Positions 15,052-23,639 of a stretch of DNA of 44,397 nucleotides are shown here, piece after piece. Within the stretch, counting starts at the first letter, position 1; each line of letters opens with the position of its first letter. The notes below the pieces were generated by a model. It worked only from the letters and a program-made list of their open reading frames with translations. It was not told the DNA's origin and did not search any database. Source of the DNA: Muribaculaceae bacterium (lineage in GTDB: Bacteria; Bacteroidota; Bacteroidia; Bacteroidales; G3-4614). The position numbers were made by a program, and so were the translations under genes. Where the stretch lies: contig JAFYRT010000057.1 of assembly GCA_017546805.1 (NCBI GenBank), forward strand, positions 1 through 44,397, written 5' to 3'.

Positions 15052-16275
15052 ATGAATATTATTTATAACTTAGGAATATATCTCTATAGTTTGGCGGTAA
15101 AGTTGGTCTCTGGGCGAAATCCCAAGGCAAAACTTATGGTGGAGGGACATAAAACTCTTTTCGCAGATTTAAAGTCAAAGGTGATAAAAGGAGAGGAGTA
15201 TATATGGATTCACTCTTCGTCATTGGGAGAGTTTGAACAGGGCAGACCAATAATTGAGAAGATAAAGGCAACAAATCCGCAGGCAAAAATATTGTTGACC
15301 TTCTTCTCTCCATCAGGATACACCGTAAGAAAAGATTATCCTTTGGCAGACATTGTTTCATACCTGCCTTTTGATTTGCCACGTAACGTAAAACGTTTTA
15401 TTGATATTGTAAATCCTAAAATGGCAATATTCATAAAGTATGAATTCTGGGGAAATTATCTGAATGAATTACATAAACGAAACATTCCTACATATATAGT
15501 ATCTGCCATCTTCCGCAAAAATCAAATATTTTTCAAACCCTACGGGTGGATGTTCAGACGAATGCTTAAGTATTATGAACATCTCTTTGTTCAAGACAAA
15601 GCATCTGAAGAGTTGTTGAAGAGTGTGGGTGTGGGGGCTGTAACCGTAGCAGGAGATACCCGCTTTGACAGGGTGGCTGAGATAGCATCGCAAGCAAAAG
15701 AGTTACCTCTATTCGAGGAGTTCTCGAAAGATTCGTTTGTTATGGTGGTTGGTAGCTCATGGCAAGCAGATGAAGATATATATGTGGATTATTTCAATTC
15801 GCATCCTGAGCTCAAACTTATAATAGCTCCACATGAGATAAACGACTCGCACATTCAACATATAAAATCAAAAATAAAACGACCGATACTCTTTTATTCG
15901 CAATCAGAGGGGAAGAATCCTGCAGAGTATGATTGTTTGGTGGTAGATTGTTTTGGACTTTTATCTTCGATATACCGATATGGCGATATTGCATACATAG
16001 GCGGAGGTTTTGGTGCAGGAATACATAATGTTCCTGAGGCGGCCGTATATGGAATACCTGTGATATTCGGGCCCAACTTCAAGAAATTCAAAGAGGCTCG
16101 TAATCTTATAGAGCGAGGAGGATCGTTCACCATATCATCGAAAGAGGAGTATTGCGAGATAATGCAGAAATTATCTGATGATGCATTCCGTTGCGAAGCA
16201 GGAAAGATAGCGGGAGAGTACATAAATTGCAATACAGGAGCAACAACTTGTATCTTAAATAAGTTGTCATTGTAA
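15052..16275 (+). CDS. waaA: 3-deoxy-D-manno-octulosonic acid (Kdo) transferase
   Basis: A 407-residue GT-B glycosyltransferase (family GT30) that adds Kdo to lipid IVA at the inner membrane. An N-terminal hydrophobic anchor (1-18) precedes IHSSSLGEFEQGRPII, which carries the catalytic Glu near residue 60. FIKYEFWGNYL and SAIFRKNQIFF follow. The C-terminal nucleotide-sugar domain contains GGFGAGIHNVPEAAVYGIPV and FGPNFKKFKEA. It completes the gltX-OMP-waaA run and connects functionally with lptD, which exports the product's final form. Confidence 0.95.
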   Translation: MNIIYNLGIYLYSLAVKLVSGRNPKAKLMVEGHKTLFADLKSKVIKGEEYIWIHSSSLGEFEQGRPIIEKIKATNPQAKILLTFFSPSGYTVRKDYPLADIVSYLPFDLPRNVKRFIDIVNPKMAIFIKYEFWGNYLNELHKRNIPTYIVSAIFRKNQIFFKPYGWMFRRMLKYYEHLFVQDKASEELLKSVGVGAVTVAGDTRFDRVAEIASQAKELPLFEEFSKDSFVMVVGSSWQADEDIYVDYFNSHPELKLIIAPHEINDSHIQHIKSKIKRPILFYSQSEGKNPAEYDCLVVDCFGLLSSIYRYGDIAYIGGGFGAGIHNVPEAAVYGIPVIFGPNFKKFKEARNLIERGGSFTISSKEEYCEIMQKLSDDAFRCEAGKIAGEYINCNTGATTCILNKLSL

Positions 16276-16325
16276 AAACTCAAAAAAAAGAGCTGATTTT
16301 GCTATCTTGATATTACAATTTTTTG

Positions 16326-16333
16326 TAATTTTG
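16326..16333 (+). promoter_or_regulatory. Possible -7 box for pta
   Basis: TAATTTTG fits TAnnTTTG. The nearest TTTG upstream (16298-16301) is 24 bases away, wider than usual. If used, it gives a leader of about 155 bases, which includes the folded repeat element at 16411-16487. Confidence 0.45.
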
Positions 16334-16410
16334 CATTCGAAATCATAAAAAAGCATAAAATTAAACATTGTTGGAGGTAAAATACCGCTATCAATTAATC
16401 TAATAACATA

Positions 16411-16479
16411 TTGTTGGGTTGAAGGAGGTTAGCTGAAGGTTATTAAAAATAAACAAAGCTAACAACTAACAACCAACAA
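16411..16479 (+). promoter_or_regulatory. Potential two-helix RNA leader of pta
   Basis: TTGTTGGGTTG (16411-16421) can pair with CAACCAACAA (16470-16479) with one bulged G. Nested inside, GTTAGCT (16428-16434) pairs with AGCTAAC (16457-16463). Between the helices lies an internal loop of 6 by 6 bases, and the apical loop is 22 bases. A purine stretch, GAAGGAGG (16421-16428), lies in the internal loop. I know of no riboswitch class that matches. The pairing is read by eye and not energy-scored. Confidence 0.4.
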
Positions 16480-16487
16480 CTAACAAC
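16460..16487. repeat. 7-base tandem repeat before pta
   Basis: Four consecutive units, TAACAAC, TAACAAC, CAACAAC and TAACAAC, end seven bases before the pta ATG. They occupy the ribosome-binding zone. There is no Shine-Dalgarno at the usual distance, so the repeats may act as an unstructured, G-free ribosome landing site. Confidence 0.85.
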
Positions 16488-16494
16488 TAAAAAT

Positions 16495-17508
16495 ATGGAC
16501 GTAATTGCAAAAATCGTATCGCAAGCGCAAGCTAACATTCAACGTATAGTTTTACCCGAAGGAGGCGATAATCGCACACTTATTGCTGCAGATAAATTGG
16601 TTGCAGACAAAGTTGCAGACATTATCTTAATGGGTAATGAGGAAGAGATTGCAGCAAAAGCAGCAGAGTTGGGTTTGAAAAACATTTCAGGAGCGACTAT
16701 AATCAATCCTTTGACAAACCCCAAGAAAGAGGAGTATGCAACATATCTATACGAGTTGCGTAAATCAAAAGGAATGACAATGGAGCAAGCAATTAAATTG
16801 GCAGAAGATCCGTTGTATTTGGCTCCTTTAATGATTAAAAAAGGTGATGCTGATGGAGAAATTGCAGGAGCATGCAACGCAACAAGCAGTGTATTGCGTC
16901 CGGCATTCCAAATCGTAAAAACAGCACCCGGTGTAAGTGTTGTTTCGGGAATGTTTATAATGGTTCTTAAAGATAACACATTGGGAGAGGACGGAGTCAT
17001 GACTTTTGCAGATTGCGCAGTATGTCCCGACCCAACAGCTGAGGAGTTGGCGCAAATAGCAATATCAACAGCAGAGACAACAAAAGCTCTTGCAGGATTT
17101 GAACCACGCGTAGCAATGTTGAGCTTCTCAACAAAAGGTAGTGCAAAACATGAGAGAATAGATAAAGTGATAGAGGCAACACGCATAGCAAAAGAGCGTT
17201 GTCCCGAGATGATGCTTGATGGTGAGATGCAATTGGATGCTGCTATTGTTCCTGAAGTTGGAGCATCAAAAGCACCCGGAAGCCCTGTTGCAGGAAAAGC
17301 AAATGTATTGGTATTCCCATCTCTTGAAGCTGGAAATATTGGATACAAATTAGTTCAACGTTTTGCAGGAGCAACAGCAATCGGTCCTATCCTTCAAGGT
17401 TTGGCAGCTCCTATTAACGACTTGTCAAGAGGATGCTCGGCTGAGGATATATATTTGACAGTTGCTGTAGCGGCAGTACAATCAATTCAATTGAAATCTA
17501 AACAATAA
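16495..17508 (+). CDS. pta: Phosphate acetyltransferase
   Basis: A 337-residue short-form Pta, consisting only of the catalytic PTA_PTB domain without the N-terminal DRTGG/BioD-like extension of the E. coli type. It converts acetyl-CoA and phosphate to acetyl phosphate. Typical segments are VLPEGGDNRTLIAADKL near the start, DADGEIAGACNATSSVLRPAF around 118-138, SFSTKGSAKHERIDKV around 204-219, and GMFIMVL. It is followed 72 bases later by ackA, giving the acetate-producing, ATP-yielding pathway. Confidence 0.96.
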   Translation: MDVIAKIVSQAQANIQRIVLPEGGDNRTLIAADKLVADKVADIILMGNEEEIAAKAAELGLKNISGATIINPLTNPKKEEYATYLYELRKSKGMTMEQAIKLAEDPLYLAPLMIKKGDADGEIAGACNATSSVLRPAFQIVKTAPGVSVVSGMFIMVLKDNTLGEDGVMTFADCAVCPDPTAEELAQIAISTAETTKALAGFEPRVAMLSFSTKGSAKHERIDKVIEATRIAKERCPEMMLDGEMQLDAAIVPEVGASKAPGSPVAGKANVLVFPSLEAGNIGYKLVQRFAGATAIGPILQGLAAPINDLSRGCSAEDIYLTVAVAAVQSIQLKSKQ

Positions 17509-17530
17509 TCATAACTATTAAAACCGAATG

Positions 17531-17555
17531 AAACTCACTCAAAAATGAGTGAGTT
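17531..17555 (+). other. Hairpin in the pta-ackA spacer
   Basis: AAACTCACTCA (17531-17541) and TGAGTGAGTTT (17545-17555) form a perfect 11-base stem with an AAA loop, followed by T and G. It is terminator-like but its T-run is short and it sits inside an operon. It could attenuate, stabilise the 3' end of pta mRNA or mark a processing site. An in-frame ATG at 17545 lies in the stem and is unlikely to be the ackA start. Confidence 0.65.
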
Positions 17556-17580
17556 TTGTTCGTATAAAAAGGATAACACC

Positions 17581-18780
17581 ATGAAAGTACTTGTATTAAA
17601 TTGCGGATCTTCATCAATTAAATACAAACTCTTTAACACAGCTGACCATTCAGTAGAGGCACAAGGAGGAATTGAGAAGATAGGACTAAAAGGATCATTC
17701 CTAAAAATAACTCTTCCATCGGGAGAAAAAGTGGTTCTTGAGAAAGATATTCCTGAACACACAGCGGGAATTGATTTTATATTGAACACACTCGTAGGAG
17801 AGGAGTATGGATGTATAAAATCACTTGACGAGATAGGAGCGGTAGGACACCGTATCGTGCATGGAGGAGAGAAATTCAATTCATCGGTATTGATTACCGA
17901 GGAGGTGAAAGATAAAATCAAAGAGTGTTTCGATATAGCACCTCTTCATAACCCTGCAAATATGAAAGGAATTGAGGCTGTGGATGCAATATTGCCAAAT
18001 GTTCCACAAGTTGGAGTGTTTGATACAGCTTTCCATCAAACAATACCTTCATATGCATATATGTATGCACTTCCATATAATCTATACAAAAACTATGGAG
18101 TGCGTCGTTATGGATTCCACGGAACAAGTCACCGTTATGTTTCTCAACGTGTATGCGACTTCTTAGGAGTGGATGTTAAAGAGCAACGAATAATAACTTG
18201 CCACATCGGAAACGGAGGCTCTATAACAGCTGTAAAAGGTGGAAAATCAATAGATACATCAATGGGCTTGACTCCTGTTGAGGGATTGGTAATGGGTACT
18301 CGCGTTGGAGATATTGATGCAGGTGCTTTGATATATATAATGGAGAAAGAGGGCTTGACTCCCGAGCAACTATCAAACTTGATTAACAAGAAGAGTGGTG
18401 TAATGGGAGTATCTGAGGTATCTTCAGACATGCGTGAAATCGACGCTGCAATTTCTGAGGGTAACGAGCAAGCAAAACTTGCATTGGATATGTACCACTA
18501 TCGTATCGCAAAATACATTGGAGCATACACTGCAGCTCTTAACGGAGTGGATATTATCGTATTTACAGGCGGTGTTGGTGAGAACCAAATCAAAACTCGT
18601 AAAAACATTTGCGAACGATTGACTTACCTTGGAATAAAAGTAGATGACGAGAAAAACAACTGCCGTGGCGAAGAGGTTGTGATATCTTCTGCCGATTCAG
18701 CAGTTAAAGTAGTTGTAATTCCTACTGACGAGGAGTTGATGATTGCAAAAGATACAGAGGAAATTGTAGCTGCTCTATAA
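17581..18780 (+). CDS. ackA: Acetate kinase
   Basis: A 399-residue ASKHA-fold kinase that makes ATP and acetate from acetyl phosphate. I start it at 17581 because the family begins MKVLVLNCGSSSIKYKL; the upstream in-frame ATG at 17545 lies in a hairpin. Other hallmarks are RYGFHGTSHRYVSQR near residues 178-192, HIGNGGSITAVKGGKSIDTS, GLTPVEGLVMGTR, and FTGGVGEN near 328. It pairs with pta and ends before a strong bidirectional terminator. Confidence 0.97.
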   Translation: MKVLVLNCGSSSIKYKLFNTADHSVEAQGGIEKIGLKGSFLKITLPSGEKVVLEKDIPEHTAGIDFILNTLVGEEYGCIKSLDEIGAVGHRIVHGGEKFNSSVLITEEVKDKIKECFDIAPLHNPANMKGIEAVDAILPNVPQVGVFDTAFHQTIPSYAYMYALPYNLYKNYGVRRYGFHGTSHRYVSQRVCDFLGVDVKEQRIITCHIGNGGSITAVKGGKSIDTSMGLTPVEGLVMGTRVGDIDAGALIYIMEKEGLTPEQLSNLINKKSGVMGVSEVSSDMREIDAAISEGNEQAKLALDMYHYRIAKYIGAYTAALNGVDIIVFTGGVGENQIKTRKNICERLTYLGIKVDDEKNNCRGEEVVISSADSAVKVVVIPTDEELMIAKDTEEIVAAL

Positions 18781-18804
18781 TTTAGAGATTCAATACAATC
18801 AAAA

Positions 18805-18840
18805 ACAAAGAGACTGTTTCGCGCGGAACAGTCTCTTTGT
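18805..18840. terminator. Bidirectional terminator, ackA / receptor-like gene
   Basis: A 16-base stem with one G-T pair around loop GCGC (ACAAAGAGACTGTTTC with GGAACAGTCTCTTTGT). It lies between convergent genes, with T-rich sequence on both exits. Confidence 0.9.
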
Positions 18841-18857
18841 TTGTATCTGAAAAGATG

Positions 18858-21656
18858 TTACCATCTTCCTCCACCACCGTGGTGAGGAGGTCTTCTGTTG
18901 TTCATCTCTAATTGAGGGGTCATTTCGCCTCTCTTGCTGAAAGAGTTGAAACGGTAAGCAAAAGAGAATATAACATATCGTCCTATGCTGTTTGTCTCAA
19001 TATCTTGAATATAGTTACCCGTAACGCTTCGGCTTATATTCTTGTTCTGGTTTAAAATGTCGTATGCTCTAACAATCAATGAAGCCTGTTTGCCTTTTAA
19101 GAAACTCCACGAAACTTGAGCATTCCATAGCCAAACCTCTTTATCGTAACCATCGGAATAACCGGCTTTCCCGCTGTAGTTGACATCAGTGGTAAAGGTT
19201 ATGTCTCCCGGTATATATAGGGTGGTGGCAAATTTTGCGCCATAGTCAAAGGTGTTTTGATTTCGACTGGATTGAATAGAGTTTTTTGTCCTTTGGTATC
19301 CTCCGTTACCGCCAATTCTTATATCTCCGAAACTGTTACTGTAAACAAACTCCAATCTCTCGCTGATATTATAGTTCATAGAGGCATTGCGCACAGAGTT
19401 TGTAAAACCGATTTGTCTGTTACAGCCCACGCTTGTAAAATTGTTAAAGGAGAACTTTTTGTTTTTGAAAGGCATATTTGTCATGAACATACTCCAGATG
19501 TTCCAAACTCCATTTTCATTTACGGGTTTCGTAATCTGAATACCTTCCTCGTTGAAGAATGTGGCGTTGACAATGCTGTTCATTGTGTAGTTGGCATGGA
19601 AATTAAATATCATTGAACGTTGTTTCTCGGTTTTGAAGCTATTATATCTGATGCCGAATGAGTTGTTGTAAGACGCCTTAAGGTCGGGATTACCCTCTGT
19701 CCTGCGAAGAGGGTCAGATATGGTCTGGCTTGGTTGTAGTTGAGATATCGAAGGCTGTTGGGTACGACCGCGGTAATCAATCCTTAAATTGTCGCTTTTG
19801 CTTATGCTGTAATTATAGCGGAGGAAAGGCGAGAAATTATATTGCATCTTTCCTTCAACATCGCGACTACTGTCTATTAGGTTGAGAGATTGAGATTTTG
19901 ATGGTTCAAAGTCGATACCCACATTATAGTTCATCTTTTCGTATGTTCCATTAAAAGCAGTGCTTGCCCTATGACGTTGGAAATTGTTTCTAAAACTGTT
20001 GCTGTAATCAACGTTCATATCTCCTAAACTGCCATCGCTGTTGATATTATATGATAGTTTGTCGGCATATGTGTAGTTATATCTGTAGTTGTATGAAACA
20101 GACCATGTAGTGTGTTTGTTTATAGGTTCTGTGTATGTGGCTCTTACACCATAGCTTGTTCCCCAACTGTGGTTATTGTCTTTTAAGTCGGTTTTTTCAA
20201 TAACTTTGCTTTTAAAATAGTTTGTGTTGTTGTAGCTGTAGCCGTTCTCTTTGCTGTCGTTGTAATCATAGCTGAGGCTGATGCTTATTTGACGACCCTC
20301 TTTGCCTTTGAACTTACGGCTAAAGCTTAATCTTCCGCCGACATTAAATCCATCTGCTTGGCTGAATGAATTCAGAGAACCAGTTGTTATGGTGTCGTTC
20401 TCTCCAAGAGAGTTTATGCCATATGAGCGTGAAGCGGCGGTACTGCTCATCTTTGAGTTGCTATATTTGAAGTATGGTTTAAACTCAATTTGTGTATATT
20501 TGTTGGGATTCCATAACAGACGGTAGTTCATCTCCAGGTTATGACCTCTGTTTCTGTTCTCTTTTAGAGAGTTGTCAAATGTGGTGCTGTCTGAAGTTAA
20601 AAAGTTTTGACGTTCACTATGCTCTTTCAAATCCATATCGGTATAGGCATATTTTACATCACCTCCGGCTCTGAATTTATCGCTTTTGCCTACGTTGAAA
20701 TTCAAGCCTCCAACAGCCGAAGTGTTTTCTCCTTGCATAGGGCCCCAACCGCCTCTGCCTCGTCTTGAACTTCCCGAGAACATGGCTCCTCCCAAATCGT
20801 TGGCACCCATGTTGTTTGTGTTGTTTGCTCCTGCTAAAATTGTAACTTGATTGCTGTCTTTGAAGTAGTTGGCCATAAGAGAACCTTCATATCTTGCGTC
20901 AGTGGCTCCACCTGCCTGAACGTTGCCAAACCATCCGTTTTTCATGCCTTTTTTTACGGTTAGGTTTATGACAGTCTCATCCTCTCCGTCATCAACACCC
21001 GAGAATCTTGCTTCGTCCGATTTCCTGTCTATAACCTGTAGCTTCTCTATCATGTTTGCAGGTAGGTTTTTAGAAGCAACTTTGGGGTCATCCGAGAAAA
21101 ACTCTTGTCCGTCAACCAATATCTTTTTTACCTCTTTGCCATTGGCAGTGATTTTGCCATTCTCGTCAATCTCAATACCAGGCATTTTTTTTATCATATC
21201 TTCAACAACGGCATTAGGTTGTGTTTTGTATGAATCCGCATTATATTCGAGAGTATCCTCTTTTGCTATAATATCAGGAGTTTTACCCATGATAACTGCC
21301 TCAGAGAGCATAATGTCAGAGGGAATCATCTCTATTGTCCCCAAATTAAAATGTTTGTTTCCGAGAGATAAAGAGACGTTTCTGTTGTAGGTATTATATC
21401 CGATATAAGAAAGAGATACAATGTACTCACCCATAGGTAGCGATGCAATTCTGAATCGACCTTTTTCCGATGATGTTGTACCTTTGACCAAACTGCTGTC
21501 TTTGGTATTTAAAACCTTTACACTCAGCTTTGGCATAGGTTCTTTATATTCATCTATCACCGTGCCAAAAACAGAGAAATCGTATTGGGCCTTAATCTCA
21601 TTTGAGAATAGTATTAGTGCAATCGAGCATATAATATATTTAACGTAATTGTTCAT
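18858..21656 (-). CDS. TonB-receptor-like outer-membrane protein with CarboxypepD_reg domain
   Basis: A 932-residue protein with a signal peptide (1-23, ending NEIKAQ). A CarboxypepD_reg-like beta-sandwich follows (about 27-113, with GTVIDEYKEPMPKLSVKVLN and GEYIVSLSYIGY). Next is a plug domain (about 120-230, with NAVVEDMIKKMPGIEIDENG and VKKILVDGQEFFSDDPK), then a long outer-membrane barrel of the OMP_b-brl_3 type. The plug resembles the subset of Bacteroidetes receptors without a SusD partner, and none is adjacent. The C-terminus ends in RRPPHHGGGGRW, a His/Gly-rich tail. The imported or recognised substrate is unknown. It is transcribed alone, convergent with ackA. Confidence 0.85.
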   Translation of the reverse strand: MNNYVKYIICSIALILFSNEIKAQYDFSVFGTVIDEYKEPMPKLSVKVLNTKDSSLVKGTTSSEKGRFRIASLPMGEYIVSLSYIGYNTYNRNVSLSLGNKHFNLGTIEMIPSDIMLSEAVIMGKTPDIIAKEDTLEYNADSYKTQPNAVVEDMIKKMPGIEIDENGKITANGKEVKKILVDGQEFFSDDPKVASKNLPANMIEKLQVIDRKSDEARFSGVDDGEDETVINLTVKKGMKNGWFGNVQAGGATDARYEGSLMANYFKDSNQVTILAGANNTNNMGANDLGGAMFSGSSRRGRGGWGPMQGENTSAVGGLNFNVGKSDKFRAGGDVKYAYTDMDLKEHSERQNFLTSDSTTFDNSLKENRNRGHNLEMNYRLLWNPNKYTQIEFKPYFKYSNSKMSSTAASRSYGINSLGENDTITTGSLNSFSQADGFNVGGRLSFSRKFKGKEGRQISISLSYDYNDSKENGYSYNNTNYFKSKVIEKTDLKDNNHSWGTSYGVRATYTEPINKHTTWSVSYNYRYNYTYADKLSYNINSDGSLGDMNVDYSNSFRNNFQRHRASTAFNGTYEKMNYNVGIDFEPSKSQSLNLIDSSRDVEGKMQYNFSPFLRYNYSISKSDNLRIDYRGRTQQPSISQLQPSQTISDPLRRTEGNPDLKASYNNSFGIRYNSFKTEKQRSMIFNFHANYTMNSIVNATFFNEEGIQITKPVNENGVWNIWSMFMTNMPFKNKKFSFNNFTSVGCNRQIGFTNSVRNASMNYNISERLEFVYSNSFGDIRIGGNGGYQRTKNSIQSSRNQNTFDYGAKFATTLYIPGDITFTTDVNYSGKAGYSDGYDKEVWLWNAQVSWSFLKGKQASLIVRAYDILNQNKNISRSVTGNYIQDIETNSIGRYVIFSFAYRFNSFSKRGEMTPQLEMNNRRPPHHGGGGRW

Positions 21657-21777
21657 GTTCTTCAGATTTATGTTTATACGACAAAAAAAATATTAAAAGG
21701 TTTAATCTTAAATTTAGTTGTAAACCTGTTTTTTAATAAAAAAAGGCTTTATATTATTAATAATTGGAAAAAATGAT

Positions 21778-21785
21778 TAAATTTG
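21778..21785 (+). promoter_or_regulatory. -7 box for the lipoprotein/DUF5723 pair
   Basis: TAAATTTG fits TAnnTTTG and lies 29 bases before the ATG at 21814. No convincing -33 element is visible at the usual distance. Confidence 0.45.
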
Positions 21786-21813
21786 CATTTAAGAATATTA
21801 AAATTAAATAAAT

Positions 21814-23631
21814 ATGAAGATTTTGAAACAAATCCTTGCCATTTGCGGCATGATGGCAATTGTGGCAACTACGTCATGTGTTGACGAAAGGTATGACCTT
21901 GACAATGTTTCAGGAGAGATGCATCTCTTTGAAAATGGTATAAACATGCCTTTATTGCAGACAGGAGATATGTTCTTTGGCGATTTGATTTCGTCAGAAG
22001 ATGAAATAGTATTGAATGAGAAAGGGGTATATGAGTTTGGAACAAACAAAGATCGTCTAAATCTTGATATAGAGATTGTCAATAAAGTATCTATTCCAGA
22101 GCAGAACCCCGATTTTGGATTGATTAAAACTTGCAAGTTGCCAATACCAACATTCAATAGTACTCCTATAGCATTGCCTTCAGATATAACTGATTATGTT
22201 GCAAGTTTGTTGGTTGAAACCGAGAAGATAGATTCTCGTGTAACATGCATCGAAAAGATATATACTCACGATGAGTGGATATCTACCATAAGCCTTTCTG
22301 TAATCGATGCTTCAGGTGCTCCATTTTCGGGTGAAGGCTTGCGCGTTGATATGATAAAGTTCGATAATTACAGATTGGAGTTGCCATCTGTTTTAATATT
22401 GGATAAAGAGAAATTATCTGCGTCAGGTAATATCAAAGTTTCATCAGAAGAGGATTCAAATGTTTTGATTCTTGATGGAGAGGCAGAAGGAAGTGAAATT
22501 TATATATATGTAAAAGTAAATGGCTTTAATATTGGCGACAAAGTATTTGTTGACAATAAGATAGTTATTGACGAGGATATAAAGATGAGTGGAAATATCT
22601 CTTTGACTATATCAAATGAAGGACCAATGGCTATTTATGAATTGGGAGTAAAACCAACGCTGAATATCCCGGAGGTATATATGGATGAAGTTCTTGGAAA
22701 TGCCACATTGGAAGCTGAGTTGGAAAAAGAGATTGTACGCATAGGTTCTTTGCCCGAATTCTTGGAATCGTCAGAAACATCTTTGGTTTTGACAAACCCA
22801 TATGTGCCTATTGTAATAGAGACAACTATTCCAATGGATTATATTTATGCCGACATAGAATTGGTTCCAAGAGATGCAAATGGAGACTTCATATATGATG
22901 ATAACGGACAAAAAATAGAGATAAAGGTTGATCATATGTCTGTTCCCGGAGATAGTCATGACACTCCCGGTCCCACAACAAGTTATGAGTATATAGCTTG
23001 TCAAAGAATTCCGGAACTTGACAACTTGGGATACGATTTCGTGGAGTGCCCCGAATTAGGAAAGATAACAAAAAAAATCCCATCTTATATAGAGGTATCC
23101 GGTAGAGGATATACAGACCCTGCTCACATCTATGACTTTTATATTGGAGAGTTTTATCATGCAGATTTAAATTATGAGGTCAGAGTGCCTTTTATGGTTG
23201 AGCAAAATACATGTATTGTATATGAGGATGAAACAACCGATTTAAATGCTGATATATTTGAAAACTTGACAATGAGTTCTATTTGTCTGAATGCTGATGT
23301 CTTAAACGGATTCCCGGCAGAGATGTCTTTGGAGGTTGAGCCTTTTGATGTTAATGGCAATAGGATAGATGGAGTAGAGGTGATAATACCATCATCTATA
23401 AAGGCATCAGAAACAACAGAATTGACAGAGAATGTTGTGCCTGCTCAAACAAAAATGAAATTAGAGATTAGAGAGTTGGTTAAAGGAGAGATGCAAAAAA
23501 TAGATCAATTAAACTGGCGAGTTAGAGTGCTCTTCCCCGATAAAGGTCTTATATCTAAGTTTCAATCGTTAAACATGAAAATTTCGTTGGAATTGCCTGA
23601 GGGAATTGCTATAAATATGGATAACTTATAA
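21814..23631 (+). CDS. Large lipoprotein, unknown function
   Basis: A 605-residue protein with a lipoprotein signal: hydrophobic residues 7-18 and a lipobox ending at Cys22 (ATTSC), followed by V-D-E. The early acidic residues are compatible with a Bacteroidetes surface-export signal. The rest is mostly beta-strand with repeated segments of similar pattern: alternating hydrophobics, and phrases such as PTLNIPEVYMDEV and IPMDYIYADIELVPRD. This suggests several Ig-like or LptE-like beta domains. I recognise no catalytic motif. The downstream beta-barrel gene starts eight bases later, so the two likely work together at the outer membrane. Confidence 0.8.
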   Translation: MKILKQILAICGMMAIVATTSCVDERYDLDNVSGEMHLFENGINMPLLQTGDMFFGDLISSEDEIVLNEKGVYEFGTNKDRLNLDIEIVNKVSIPEQNPDFGLIKTCKLPIPTFNSTPIALPSDITDYVASLLVETEKIDSRVTCIEKIYTHDEWISTISLSVIDASGAPFSGEGLRVDMIKFDNYRLELPSVLILDKEKLSASGNIKVSSEEDSNVLILDGEAEGSEIYIYVKVNGFNIGDKVFVDNKIVIDEDIKMSGNISLTISNEGPMAIYELGVKPTLNIPEVYMDEVLGNATLEAELEKEIVRIGSLPEFLESSETSLVLTNPYVPIVIETTIPMDYIYADIELVPRDANGDFIYDDNGQKIEIKVDHMSVPGDSHDTPGPTTSYEYIACQRIPELDNLGYDFVECPELGKITKKIPSYIEVSGRGYTDPAHIYDFYIGEFYHADLNYEVRVPFMVEQNTCIVYEDETTDLNADIFENLTMSSICLNADVLNGFPAEMSLEVEPFDVNGNRIDGVEVIIPSSIKASETTELTENVVPAQTKMKLEIRELVKGEMQKIDQLNWRVRVLFPDKGLISKFQSLNMKISLELPEGIAINMDNL

Positions 23632-23639
23632 AAAAGAGA

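Noticed and set aside
16460..16487. TAACAAC repeats as a CRISPR array
   Set aside because: The units are seven bases and directly adjacent with no spacers, so this is a simple tandem repeat.
16539..17348. Long open frame on the minus strand opposite pta (269 codons)
   Set aside because: It lies entirely within the clearly identified pta gene, has low-complexity Ser/Ala/Ile-rich content and no recognisable domain. It is a shadow of pta codon usage.
17545..17580. Upstream start for ackA at 17545
   Set aside because: It adds 12 residues not typical of acetate kinase and the ATG lies within a perfect hairpin; ATG 17581 gives the standard N-terminus.
20923..21390. Plus-strand open frame opposite the TonB-receptor-like gene (155 codons)
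   Set aside because: It is antisense to the plug domain, rich in Ser/Phe/Ile, with no start context or homology I recognise.
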